This document shows positions 35,455-44,232 of a stretch of DNA of 64,000 bases, one piece after another. The notes under the pieces are model-generated. The model was given only the letters and a program-made list of their open reading frames with translations. It was not told where the DNA came from and did not search any database. Source of the DNA: Corynebacterium aurimucosum ATCC 700975 (lineage in GTDB: Bacteria > Actinomycetota > Actinomycetes > Mycobacteriales > Mycobacteriaceae). The first letter of the stretch is position 1. The number at the start of each line of letters is the position of its first letter. The stretch covers positions 527,082 through 591,081 of the forward strand of contig NZ_VDTC01000001.1 of NCBI RefSeq assembly GCF_007672725.1, in the 5' to 3' direction. The position numbers and the translations under genes are program-made.

Positions 35455-37827
35455 GTGAGTGAGAACCCTCTGGGTGAGGAGCTCGTCGAGCACCTTGTTG
35501 AGCGTTTCCCCGAGTCCGAGCTAACGCACTCCACCACCCTGCCCGCCCAGCCCGCGCGCTATGCCGAGTGGCCCGAGTGGGTCCTGCCGGAGTTGCGGGC
35601 GGCGTTGGAGGAACAAGGCATCGCCAAGCTCTATGCCCACCAAGTCGCCGTGGCACAAGCCGCGTGGGAGGGGCGTGATGTGGTGGTCTCCACCGGCACG
35701 AGTTCCGGAAAGTCCCTGGGTTACCGTTTGCCCATTCTGTCCCGTCTGGCGCAGGACCCGACCGCGTGCGCGCTCTACATCACGCCGACGAAGGCGCTGG
35801 GTTCGGACCAGCTGCGCACGGTGCTCGAGCTCACGCAGGGCATCGCTGCGGTTCACGACGTCCACCCCGCCCCCTACGACGGTGATACCCCCACCGAAGC
35901 CCGTGCCGGTATCCGCGATCAGGCGCGGTTTATCTTCTCCAACCCAGACATGATTCATTCTTCTCTGCTGGGCGCACACCAGCGGTGGGCGCGGATGCTG
36001 CGGCACTTGAAGTTCATCGTGATTGATGAGGCGCACGCCTACCGCGGGGTTTTCGGGGCGAACGTGGCGCTCGTGGTGCGGCGTTTGCTGCGGCTGTGCG
36101 CACACTACGGTTCGCGGCCGGTGGTGATTGCGGCTTCGGCGACCATGCGGGATCCCGCCCGGCATGCCGCACGGCTGACGGGGCGCGAGTTTCTCCCTGT
36201 AACCGAGGATGGCGCGCCGACGGGCGCGCGGACGGTCGCGCTGTGGGAACCGGGCTTCATGGAAGGCATCGAAGGGCAGAACGGCGCCCCCGTGCGCCGC
36301 GCCGCCACAACGGAGGCGGCCTGGATGATGGCCGCGCTCGTGGCGCAGGGCGCTCGAACGTTGACCTTTGTGCGCTCGCGGCGCGCGGCAGAGACCACCG
36401 CGCTGCGGGCAGCAGAAGAGCTCTCCGGGAGGCTGGGCCGGCCGGATTTCGCGCGCCGGATTGCCGCCTACCGCGCGGGGTATTTGGCCGAAGACCGTCG
36501 CGCGCTGGAACAGGCGCTGGACGATGGCTCCTTGCTCGGCGTGGCCACCACCTCAGCTTTGGAGCTGGGCATCGACGTCGGCGGGCTCGATGCCGTAGTC
36601 ACTGCTGGGTTCCCGGGTACGGTTGCTAGCTTCTGGCAGCAGGCCGGACGCGCGGGCCGCCGCGGCCAGGGCTCGCTGGTGGTCCTGGTGGCCCGCGATG
36701 AACCGATGGATACCTACCTGGTTCACCACCCGGAAGCGCTGTTAGGCCGACCGGTGGAGGCCAGCGTGTTCAACCCGGCTAACCCCTATATCCTGGCCGG
36801 CCACGTGTACTGCGCGGCGGTGGAGAAGCCGCTAAGCGACGCCGACGTGGCCGCCTTCCGCGCCGAATCCGTGGTCCACGACCTAGCCCAGCGGGGCTTG
36901 CTGCGCCGGCGCCCGCAGGGCTGGTTCGCCGCTCCCCTGCCGGCTGGCTCAAGCGAGCTCACCCCGGAGACCGCGCACACGGCAGTCTCGCTGCGCGGCG
37001 GTTCGGGCGAGGAGGTCATGATTGTTGATTCCTCCGATGGCCGCCTGCTCGGCACCATCGATTCCGCCCGCGCGGTAAGCCAGGTGCATCCCGGCGCGGT
37101 GTATCTGCACCGTGGCGAGAGCTTCGTCATAGAGGAACTTCACCTCGGCGGAGGCGATGGTTCGGCGTCCGCCGAGCCGGGCGTGGCCCTCGCCGTGCCA
37201 AAGGCCCCGGACTACACCACGCAGCCGAAGTCCACGACGGATATCCGCATCCTGAGCGAGGCCGATGACCTGGTGAACTACGCCCCCGGCCTGTGGGTGG
37301 CCAGCCTGGAGGTGGAGGTGACCGACAAGGTCACCGGCTACCAGGTGCGGCTTCCCGATGGCTCCGTGGGCGAGGATATCCCCCTTGACCTGCCGGAGCA
37401 GCGCCTGGTGACCCGGGCGGTGGCCTACACCATCGATCCGCTGGCACTCGCAGCGATGGGAGTCACCGCCGGGCGCACCCCGGGTACCCTCCATGCAGCT
37501 GAACACGCCGCCATTGGGCTGCTGCCGCTCATTGCCACCTGCGACCGCTGGGACATTGGTGGCGTGTCCACCGCGCAGCATGCCGATACGGGCTTGCCCA
37601 CGGTCTTCGTCTACGACGGCCACCCCGGCGGTGCCGGCTTCGCCGAGGAAGGTTTCCGGCGCTTCCCTGAGTGGATCAAAGCCACCTTCGAGGCCGTGCG
37701 CTCCTGCCCTTGCGAATCCGGCTGCCCGTCGTGCGTGCAATCCCCCAAGTGCGGCAACGGCAACAACCCTTTGGACAAGGCAGGCGCCATAGCTCTCCTC
37801 GGCGCGCTGGTTACCATGATCTCTTAG
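35455..37827 (+). CDS. MrfA/YprA-like superfamily 2 DEAD/DEAH helicase with DUF1998
   Basis: About 790 aa. Helicase motif I STGTSSGKS, motif II DEAH (VIDEAHAYRG), motif III SATM, motif V TSALELGIDVGG and motif VI QQAGRAGRRGQ. The C-terminal DUF1998 region has a four-cysteine site CPCESGCPSCVQSPKCG. B. subtilis MrfA, of the same architecture, unwinds DNA in mitomycin-type lesion repair. GTG at 35455 follows GTGGAGGCAAGC and fits the family start. The stop overlaps the convergent tad operon by 4 bases, a layout conserved in actinobacteria. Confidence 0.92.
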   Translation: MSENPLGEELVEHLVERFPESELTHSTTLPAQPARYAEWPEWVLPELRAALEEQGIAKLYAHQVAVAQAAWEGRDVVVSTGTSSGKSLGYRLPILSRLAQDPTACALYITPTKALGSDQLRTVLELTQGIAAVHDVHPAPYDGDTPTEARAGIRDQARFIFSNPDMIHSSLLGAHQRWARMLRHLKFIVIDEAHAYRGVFGANVALVVRRLLRLCAHYGSRPVVIAASATMRDPARHAARLTGREFLPVTEDGAPTGARTVALWEPGFMEGIEGQNGAPVRRAATTEAAWMMAALVAQGARTLTFVRSRRAAETTALRAAEELSGRLGRPDFARRIAAYRAGYLAEDRRALEQALDDGSLLGVATTSALELGIDVGGLDAVVTAGFPGTVASFWQQAGRAGRRGQGSLVVLVARDEPMDTYLVHHPEALLGRPVEASVFNPANPYILAGHVYCAAVEKPLSDADVAAFRAESVVHDLAQRGLLRRRPQGWFAAPLPAGSSELTPETAHTAVSLRGGSGEEVMIVDSSDGRLLGTIDSARAVSQVHPGAVYLHRGESFVIEELHLGGGDGSASAEPGVALAVPKAPDYTTQPKSTTDIRILSEADDLVNYAPGLWVASLEVEVTDKVTGYQVRLPDGSVGEDIPLDLPEQRLVTRAVAYTIDPLALAAMGVTAGRTPGTLHAAEHAAIGLLPLIATCDRWDIGGVSTAQHADTGLPTVFVYDGHPGGAGFAEEGFRRFPEWIKATFEAVRSCPCESGCPSCVQSPKCGNGNNPLDKAGAIALLGALVTMIS

Positions 37828-38168
37828 ACCGGACCAGCGCGGGCGATGGCGCTGCGCCCGCGCAGCCAGGCAGTGACCTCCACGTCGCGCCCATCGATGT
37901 CACAGGAGCCGAGTTCCGCGCCGTTGAGCGCGGCAATCTCTGTGGCCTTCGTGCAAGCGTCCCTGCCCTTGGCCACCTCCCACGCACCGGCCACGGCGGC
38001 GAGGTCCGCCGCCACCTGTGCTTCGTGCCGCGCTACAACGAGTGAAGCAACCGCCGCAACCGCCAGCAACAGAGAAGCCACCGCGGCGATGATCCCGGCG
38101 GTAACGACGGTGGCATAGCCCTCCTCCCCCGCCAGGATCCGCGACCAGCTGCGCCGATGACGCCTCAT
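37824..38168 (-). CDS. TadE/G-like pseudopilin-associated protein (Rv3654c type)
   Basis: 114 aa with a short basic start, one membrane helix (VTAGIIAAVASLLLAVAAVA) and a small external domain with two cysteines. This is the helicase-adjacent TadE-like protein seen in many actinobacterial tad loci. Last gene of the operon; its start overlaps the previous gene by 4 bases. Confidence 0.8.
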   Translation of the reverse strand: MRRHRRSWSRILAGEEGYATVVTAGIIAAVASLLLAVAAVASLVVARHEAQVAADLAAVAGAWEVAKGRDACTKATEIAALNGAELGSCDIDGRDVEVTAWLRGRSAIARAGPV

Positions 38169-38488
38169 GGCTGCGCCCCGTTGTTCCCACCGGCTGCCAT
38201 CTCCGCGGGAAACACCGCCTGCGCGCGCATGGTCCCCAGCGGTGCCGGCACGGCGGCCTCAGCGGTCATAAGCCCGGAGCCTTCGCTCACGTTCACCGTC
38301 ACTCCATCGCGCTGAAAGTCCACGCCGATGGCGGCGGAGCGGGCTGCAGCGCCCGCGGCGTCAACGGCAGCGAGGTGGGCCGACAACGTGGCGATGCCAC
38401 CCACGATTCCCGCGGCAACGATGACGAGTGCGGACAGCGACAATGCCGCCTCGATGGTGACGGAGCCGGCGTCATCAAGCGCGCGCAT
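38165..38488 (-). CDS. tadE: TadE-like minor pilin
   Basis: 107 aa. Start MRALDDAGSVTIEAALSLSAL has the TadE pattern of a short leader, a conserved Glu (TIEAALS) and one membrane helix. Its stop and start overlap neighbours, so it is translated with them. Confidence 0.82.
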   Translation of the reverse strand: MRALDDAGSVTIEAALSLSALVIVAAGIVGGIATLSAHLAAVDAAGAAARSAAIGVDFQRDGVTVNVSEGSGLMTAEAAVPAPLGTMRAQAVFPAEMAAGGNNGAQP

Positions 38489-38676
38489 TAGCCTGGGGTG
38501 TTGGACAGGGCGTCGGTGATGATGGACGTGATAGCGCTGGTAACTTCGCCACCATTGACCACGGCATAGAGCACCGCGGCAAGCGCTGCGGCCGCGAGCG
38601 AACCCATGGCATATTCTATCGTGGACATACCATCATCATTCGCTAATAGTAACTGGTAGTTTACTTTTTTCTGCAT
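38488..38676 (-). CDS. DUF4244 Flp-like pilin
   Basis: 62 aa. Leader ending DDG, then MSTIEYAMGSLAAAALAAVLYAV: a Gly/Met processing site with Glu at position 5 and a hydrophobic stretch, the mark of class IVb prepilins. DUF4244 proteins fill the pilin position in these loci. A gap of 69 bases separates it from tadC, so it may have its own RNA signal. Confidence 0.85.
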   Translation of the reverse strand: MQKKVNYQLLLANDDGMSTIEYAMGSLAAAALAAVLYAVVNGGEVTSAITSIITDALSNTPG

Positions 38677-38745
38677 GATTTACCTAGCTTTCTTTTACTG
38701 TGTTTGTGTCGGTTGTGCGTTCTGAAAATGGTTGATTGTTCTGAC

Positions 38746-39303
38746 TTAAAAGAGTTGCTGGCCCAAGCTGATAAGGACAGGTATCAACCCAAGGACCAGG
38801 AAGGCGGGAAGGAAGCACACTGCCAGCGGTGCTGCGATGAACACACCAGCGCGCTCCGTCCGCGCGGTAGCTTGTGCCGAGGCTTCGGCACGCAGCTGCG
38901 CCACCAACCGGTGGCACCCCGTAGCCATGGCCGCGCCCGATTCGCCAGACAGCTGCGTAAGCCGCACCAGTTCTTCCAAATGCGGCTGACTGGCCAGCGC
39001 AGACCACGCGGTACTCATGGGAACCCCCACCCCGATGAGAGCGGCCGCCTCCGACCACTGCGGTGAGGCTTCAGCGACGGCTAGCACAGCACTGCGCGTG
39101 GAGAGACCGGCCTCTAGGCACGCGGCGAAGAGCTCCAGGTCGCTGGCAGCATCGAGCGGACTATAGTCCACTTCGGGACCATCGCGCGGCGTCTTCGGGC
39201 GCGGTGTGCGCGAGCCCGACTGGGCTATTCGTCCAGACGGTGCAGCAGAGGTAACAGCGAGTGCCGCAGCCATGAATGCAGCGGAGATATACGTCAAGAC
39301 CAT
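38746..39303 (-). CDS. tadC: TadC-like type II secretion membrane protein
   Basis: About 185 aa with a T2SSF-type domain (DLELFAACLEAGLSTRSAVL, LSGESGAAMATGCHRL) and a C-terminal helix pair. ATG at 39303 overlaps the tadB stop by one base (TGATG). Longer reading lies in tadB and is rejected. Confidence 0.83.
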   Translation of the reverse strand: MVLTYISAAFMAAALAVTSAAPSGRIAQSGSRTPRPKTPRDGPEVDYSPLDAASDLELFAACLEAGLSTRSAVLAVAEASPQWSEAAALIGVGVPMSTAWSALASQPHLEELVRLTQLSGESGAAMATGCHRLVAQLRAEASAQATARTERAGVFIAAPLAVCFLPAFLVLGLIPVLISLGQQLF

Positions 39304-40052
39304 CACTGCGCCGCCTTTCGCAGAATGAGGCGCGACCAGGCGAATCCGGTGCAGACGAGGGCCACGCCGACGTCGAGAAGCACGCCCCCAAGGCCACCAC
39401 CGAGCAAGAACCCCAGGGAATCCGCGCCCATCGCCCCACCCATAAGGATGCCCGCCAGCGGCAGGCACGCCAGGATGACCGCGGTGGCCTGTGGCCCTTG
39501 CAAGGAGGCCGCGGTCTCACCGGCATGGCGGCGCGCGGTATCCAGCTGGCTTTGAGCCTGCTCGATGAGGTTCGCCAACGCCACGCCATGGCGCCCCGAG
39601 AGCGTCAGCAGCGCTGCATAGCGGGCCACCTCTGGCGCCGTGAGAGCAACCGCAGGCGAACCTCCTTGCGCCGCGAGACCCGCCGCCGTACTCAACGCGG
39701 CGCGGAGATTCTCCGGGGTGGAGTCTGGAAGGGCGTCGGCGCCCCGGCGAAGCGCTCCCGCCGTTGTCGATCCCGCCCGCAGCTCGGCGGCAACAGAACC
39801 GAAGTAGGAGGCGAGCGCCTCCGAGCCACGGCGCTCACGCCGGGACGCCGCCAGGTCATTGGCAAACCACAGCGCACAGGCCACAATGCAGCCCACCGCC
39901 ACCACAACAGTGGGCCTGCCGAAGAAGACACAGCACCCGACCCCGAGGAAGAGCGCCCCGGGTGCCAGCGAGCGAGGCTTCGGAGACTCCAGTCGCGTCA
40001 CCGAAGCAGGCTGCGAAATCAAACACGCCGCCGCAAGGAATAGCCACATCAT
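39303..40052 (-). CDS. tadB: TadB-like type II secretion membrane protein
   Basis: About 249 aa. Start MMWLFLAAACLI gives the first membrane helix; the core T2SSF domain has SYFGSVAAELRAGSTTAGAL and LLTLSGRHGVALANLI, followed by two helices. Overlaps tadA at its start and tadC at its stop, so these are coupled. Inner-membrane platform of the Flp/Tad apparatus. Confidence 0.83.
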   Translation of the reverse strand: MMWLFLAAACLISQPASVTRLESPKPRSLAPGALFLGVGCCVFFGRPTVVVAVGCIVACALWFANDLAASRRERRGSEALASYFGSVAAELRAGSTTAGALRRGADALPDSTPENLRAALSTAAGLAAQGGSPAVALTAPEVARYAALLTLSGRHGVALANLIEQAQSQLDTARRHAGETAASLQGPQATAVILACLPLAGILMGGAMGADSLGFLLGGGLGGVLLDVGVALVCTGFAWSRLILRKAAQ

Positions 40053-41185
40053 GGTTCCACCCCCAGCCGCGAACACAGCTGCGCAAACCCGGGAAGCGGA
40101 CCATCTTCGGCCGTCCACACCAGCTGAGGTATAACCGGGTTTCCCTCCAGCACGCCGAGGTGCGCGAGACGCCGACCCTGCGGCGTGCGCTCCATCCCGA
40201 GGACCACGTGCACGGCGGCCGCTAGCTGCGAATGCAGCGCTACGCGGTCGAGCCCGCCGAGAGCTGCGAGGGCTTCCATGCGGGCGGGCACTTCATCAAC
40301 AGAGTTGGCATGCACGGTGCCCGCGCCACCATCGTGCCCAGTGTTGAGCGCGGCAAGCAGTTCCACTACCTCCGCGCCGCGGATTTCACCGACCACGATG
40401 CGGTCTGGGCGCATGCGCAGGGCCTGGCGCAGTAGAAGTGACATGGAAATCTCACCACGCCCTTCCGCATTCGCCCGGCGCGATACCAAGGTCACCACGT
40501 GCGGGTGATTCGGGGAAAGCTCTGGGGTGTCCTCGATGATGAGCAAGCGTTCGGTGGCGGGCACGCACCCCAACAGGGCGGCGAGCAACGTCGTTTTGCC
40601 TGAGCCCGTCCCTCCCGTAACCAGGAAGGATGCCCGGCGCTCAACGACGGCCCGCAAGACATGCTCCAGGCTGGAATCAATGCTGCCATTGGCTATTAAC
40701 TCCTCCAGGCTGGTTTGCGCCTGGCGCAACACACGAAGGCTGATGCAGGTTCCGCTTGCCGAAGGAGGCGCAAGCAGCGCATGAAGTCGGATCCTCGTAC
40801 CATCGGGACGAGTCAGGCGCCCATCGGCAAAAGGTTGCGCATCATCCAGCCGCACGCCCGCCACCGCAGCCAGCCGGGAGGCCAGCTGGCGCACCTCGGC
40901 GTCGTCGGCAAAGCCGATATCGCGCGGCTGCAGGCCCTGCCCGCAATCGACGAAACAGGAATCGGGACCATTGACAACAACATCGGTTAGCCCCGGCAGC
41001 GAAAGAACCGGCTCCAGCAGCCCCAAGCCCACGGAATCATGGCGCAGGCGCTGCAGAAGGTCGAGTACATCGACGTCACTGATGACGCCGGCCTCCTGGC
41101 GAATGCGTCGAGCCAAGGCCGGTGCATCGTGGGCCAGCTGCGGCTCGGCGGCCACGATGGTGCGCATCGTATCGATCAGGTTCAT
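40049..41185 (-). CDS. tadA: TadA/CpaF-type secretion ATPase
   Basis: About 378 aa. Walker A GGTGSGKTT, Asp box ERLLIIEDTPEL, Walker B region MRPDRIVVGEIRGAEV and the His box GHDGGAGTVHANS. Hexameric motor for pilus or secretion assembly. ATG at 41185 follows GGGAGG and overlaps the ssd stop by 4 bases. Confidence 0.93.
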   Translation of the reverse strand: MNLIDTMRTIVAAEPQLAHDAPALARRIRQEAGVISDVDVLDLLQRLRHDSVGLGLLEPVLSLPGLTDVVVNGPDSCFVDCGQGLQPRDIGFADDAEVRQLASRLAAVAGVRLDDAQPFADGRLTRPDGTRIRLHALLAPPSASGTCISLRVLRQAQTSLEELIANGSIDSSLEHVLRAVVERRASFLVTGGTGSGKTTLLAALLGCVPATERLLIIEDTPELSPNHPHVVTLVSRRANAEGRGEISMSLLLRQALRMRPDRIVVGEIRGAEVVELLAALNTGHDGGAGTVHANSVDEVPARMEALAALGGLDRVALHSQLAAAVHVVLGMERTPQGRRLAHLGVLEGNPVIPQLVWTAEDGPLPGFAQLCSRLGVEP

Positions 41186-42198
41186 GCCACGGCCTCCCAA
41201 ATCTGACGAGCGACACGAGCTAGAGATCGGGGCAACTGGCGTGGCAGCCCACTGGTTTCCACCGTGCGGGTCAGACCACGGATCGTCGGCAACTCAGCGA
41301 TGGGGTCTGCATGAGTCACCCTGGCGATGTCGCTGGTGTCCAGACCCGCCCACTGGCGGTTGCGCACGACGACGGAGCATTCCTGCGGCCGGGCACGAAG
41401 CTCTGCCACCAGCTGCGCGCAGGCAGCGGCCGCCCGCACCTCAGCGGCGGTCAGCACCACCACGTGATCCGCCGCATCGGGGATATCCCATGGCGGGCAA
41501 TCCACCACCACGGTCCCCGGGTATAAACACGCAGCTTGCATAATGGCCGCGCGCCGGGTCGTGGTCATCTCAACCACCTCCGCGTTAGCAGACCTCGCCG
41601 CTGAGAGAACCGCGATGCCATCCGGAGTGGTGGGCAGAGCACGGACAAGGTCTGCTGCATCAACCGAACCGGTCCCCGCAGCGAGATCCGGCCACCGCGC
41701 GCCGGGCTTGTTCTCAATGCCGGTGAGCAAGTCAAGACCGCCGGAATACGGGCTCGCATCAACCAGGAGGTCCGCGCCCGCCTCGCGGGCCAGCGCCACC
41801 GCCACCGTCGAGGAACCCAAACCTCCGGCGGAACCGGTCACCGCCAAGGTTAGGCCGGTAGACACGGTGGTTTCCGGAGTAGCGTCCGCAGCTAATGCGC
41901 CCAAGAGCTCTTTCGATTGAGCGGGCACGATGAAGGCGGCCGTCGCGCGGCAACAGAGTGCAGCCTCATAATCGATCGGCCCCGGATCCAGCGCCAGGAA
42001 ATACACCCTCGGATGCCCCGCCACGAGACGGGCCGTCAGCGAATCAGCTAAGACAGCATCCGCCTTCGGCAGGTGGCGGGAAAAGTCCCGCGGATCCTCG
42101 ACGGTGCTCACTTCCGCAGTACTGGCAGCAGCCGCGGAAGCTGCTTCTGCTCGCAGTGCGGCATCCCCGACTGCGATAACTAGGTGAAACGTGCTCAT
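41182..42198 (-). CDS. Ssd/CpaE-like septum-site and Tad-associated ATPase-fold protein
   Basis: About 338 aa. A MinD/CpaE-like fold with a deviant P-loop region TGSAGGLGSSTVAVALA and VVVDCPPWDIP. Position as first gene of the tad operon and similarity to Rv3660c (Ssd) fit a localisation factor. The P-loop lacks the usual Lys, so ATPase activity is doubtful. Confidence 0.83.
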   Translation of the reverse strand: MSTFHLVIAVGDAALRAEAASAAAASTAEVSTVEDPRDFSRHLPKADAVLADSLTARLVAGHPRVYFLALDPGPIDYEAALCCRATAAFIVPAQSKELLGALAADATPETTVSTGLTLAVTGSAGGLGSSTVAVALAREAGADLLVDASPYSGGLDLLTGIENKPGARWPDLAAGTGSVDAADLVRALPTTPDGIAVLSAARSANAEVVEMTTTRRAAIMQAACLYPGTVVVDCPPWDIPDAADHVVVLTAAEVRAAAACAQLVAELRARPQECSVVVRNRQWAGLDTSDIARVTHADPIAELPTIRGLTRTVETSGLPRQLPRSLARVARQIWEAVA

Positions 42199-42498
42199 GC
42201 CCGAAGCATGCGCGAGCACACCTACCGCGCGCTAGGGCTTCCTAGCCGCCTGTGGATAACTCCGCAGTTTTCATCTATATACGCCGGTTTTGATGACGTT
42301 TAAACAAATTTAACGGGGTTTAAAGCCTACAATTCACAGGGAACCCGCCACGTCGTGTCCTAAGAAAAACTCACAAGCCATACAACGGGCTTAAGCTTAG
42401 GGAAAGTCAAAAACATCAATAACCCCGGCGATTTACTCCTACTTTTGTAGTGCAGGGATCGTTCCGAGGCTTTCAACAGAAAAACTAGCATATCCATA
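42199..42498. promoter_or_regulatory. AT-rich intergenic region between tad operon and Abi-like gene
   Basis: Noncoding. It has repeated GTTTAAA-type words (about 42298-42325) and TATATA near 42275, which could be the tad promoter on the minus strand. No clear terminator or RNA gene was seen. Confidence 0.3.
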
Positions 42499-43134
42499 AT
42501 GAATGATCCAGAATCCGCTCTACTACCACTATCTCAGTGGTTTTCATCTGCGCGTATGAGCCGTTACGCTGCCCATCCAACTCCAGAAGCGCTATACCTT
42601 TGGAATACTCACCTTACAAAGACCTATCTCGCCGACATTGAGCATCTCGAAGTGCTCCTCCGCAATTGCATCCACACCGCCCTAACCCGCAGATACGACG
42701 AACGGTGGTTTGACAACCATCGAATAAATTTCAGCAGTGAAGCAGCCAAGAGCATCCACAAAGCAATGAAGAGAGCCGGAGGGAGGAAAGCACCACCAGG
42801 AAAAATCATCGCTGAACTCAGTTTTGATTTCTGGCGCTTCCTCTTAAGTAGCCACTATCAGGCGAGCATCTGGCCGCAGATAGAAAAGGCATTGAAGGTA
42901 AAACCCGACGACAGACAGCAATTCGAAGAACTTGTAGTCATTATTTACAAAATGAGAAACAGGTGCTCTCACCACGAATCAATCGTCCAACAACACAATA
43001 TCCCTGGTGAAATCGCACATCTTGACTCTGTCGATAACGCCATCCACATGGTAGCGAAATTCATTGATCCCGAAGCCGCGACGTGGATCAAGGATAATTC
43101 CAGAGTGCCAGCTCTACGAGTGCAACGACCTTAG
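42499..43134 (+). CDS. Abi-like (HEPN) protein
   Basis: 211 aa. Resembles Abi_2/AbiD-AbiF-type abortive-infection proteins: NTHLTKTYLADIEHLEVLLRN at the N-terminal half and the HEPN ribonuclease motif RNRCSHHE at about residue 155. Low G+C and codon use differ from the flanking tad and HAD genes, suggesting acquisition. No antitoxin-like partner ORF is adjacent, so it would be a single-gene system of the Abi_2 kind. Known members act in phage defence; activity here is not shown. Confidence 0.8.
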   Translation: MNDPESALLPLSQWFSSARMSRYAAHPTPEALYLWNTHLTKTYLADIEHLEVLLRNCIHTALTRRYDERWFDNHRINFSSEAAKSIHKAMKRAGGRKAPPGKIIAELSFDFWRFLLSSHYQASIWPQIEKALKVKPDDRQQFEELVVIIYKMRNRCSHHESIVQQHNIPGEIAHLDSVDNAIHMVAKFIDPEAATWIKDNSRVPALRVQRP

Positions 43135-43159
43135 TCACATATCTGAATGCGGCTTAAAA

Positions 43160-43264
43160 GAAAAAGGTGATGGCCCGCGCCTCGGGGGGGTGTGCGCGGG
43201 CCATCGGTAACCCGGCATCGGGGGGTGCGCCGGGGCAGGCCGCACTGTATATCGGGGCCTTGCA
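43160..43264 (-). ncRNA. 6C small RNA
   Basis: Minus-strand RNA of about 105 nt. Two tandem hairpins each display a run of six or more C in the loop: stem CCGGC/GCCGG region (43211-43234) with CACCCCCCGA, and stem GATGGCCCGCGC/GCGCGGGCCATC (43169-43205) with CACCCCCCCGA. The second ends in CACCTTTTTCTTTT, a terminator. This is the hallmark of the actinobacterial 6C RNA, reported in C. glutamicum to be tied to the SOS response. A consensus promoter lies at the right place. Confidence 0.88.
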
Positions 43265-43270
43265 CCTGAC

Positions 43271-43299
43271 ATTATGACATGCGAAAGAAGAGATGACAA
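43271..43299 (-). promoter_or_regulatory. Promoter of the 6C RNA
   Basis: On the minus strand: TTGTCA (43299-43294), a 17-bp spacer, CATAAT (43276-43271). This predicts a start near 43264, just before the first hairpin. Confidence 0.75.
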
Positions 43300-43416
43300 C
43301 AGCGAACGACAAGATTCCTTGAGATTTCTGGCAATCTCTTTGCATACTCCCGATTCTGCCTGCTAAGAGGCTACGATGAGCAGGGTAACTCGCACACAGA
43401 CGGCAGGCCTTCCTCG

Positions 43417-44232
43417 ATGACCGGTACCTCTTTTCCCACTGACGGCGCCACCCGCGCGGCCGCGTTTTTCGACTTGGACAAAACGATCATCGCCACATCC
43501 TCTGCCTATGCCTTCGGCCGCGAATTCATGCACAACGGTCTCATCACCCATGCTGAGGCGCTCCAGCTGTCCTTAGCCAAGGCCAGCTATATGCTCGCCG
43601 GCCACAGCAGTGAGCACATGGACACCACCCGCGATCAGCTCGCCGCGATGGCCGCCGGTTGGTCCGTTCAGGAAGTCCACGACATCGCGGTGGAGACCAT
43701 GCACACAGTGGTCACCCCCGCCATTTATGCGGAGGCACGCGCGCTTATCGACGCCCACCGCGCCGCCGGCCACGAGGTGGTGATCATCTCGGCGTCGGCA
43801 AGCGTACTGGTCGAGCCCATCGCCCAGGAACTGGGCATCGAGCACGTCGTGGCCACCGAGCTCGCCGAGAAGGATGGCCAGTTCACCGGGGAAATCCTGT
43901 TTTATTGCAAAGGCGCCGCAAAAGCCGAGGCCTTGGCACGCATTGCCCAAGAACTCAACGTCGACCCCGATGTATCTTTTGCTTACTCCGATTCCGCAAC
44001 GGATATCCCGATGTTAGAGCAGGTCGGCCACCCCGTTGCCGTGAACCCGGACCGCTTGTTAAAGAAGCATGCCATCGCCCACGGGTGGGAAATTCGCACG
44101 TTTAAGCACCCCGTTCCGCTCTTCACCGCGCCCAGCGCCCGCGAGTTCGGTATCGGCTCGGCCGTTGTGGCCGGCATCGCTGCCTTAGTGGTCGGCGGTG
44201 TTTTCTTTGCGCGGCAGCAGCTGCGCGATTAG
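43417..44232 (+). CDS. HAD-superfamily phosphatase (SerB-like) with C-terminal membrane helix
   Basis: 271 aa. Motif I FFDLDKTI, motif II IISASAS, Lys in the CKGAAKAEAL segment and motif III AYSDSATDIPML. The C-terminus carries one hydrophobic helix (GSAVVAGIAALVVGGVFFA), giving a membrane anchor. Synteny equals Rv3661. Phosphoserine phosphatase is only one option; substrates of this subfamily are not settled. The 4-base end overlap with the convergent next gene is noted. Confidence 0.88.
   Translation: MTGTSFPTDGATRAAAFFDLDKTIIATSSAYAFGREFMHNGLITHAEALQLSLAKASYMLAGHSSEHMDTTRDQLAAMAAGWSVQEVHDIAVETMHTVVTPAIYAEARALIDAHRAAGHEVVIISASASVLVEPIAQELGIEHVVATELAEKDGQFTGEILFYCKGAAKAEALARIAQELNVDPDVSFAYSDSATDIPMLEQVGHPVAVNPDRLLKKHAIAHGWEIRTFKHPVPLFTAPSAREFGIGSAVVAGIAALVVGGVFFARQQLRD

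Noticed and set aside
43154..43345. 63-codon minus-strand ORF
   Set aside because: It covers the 6C RNA hairpins; RNA structure and promoter explain the region better and there is no ribosome site.
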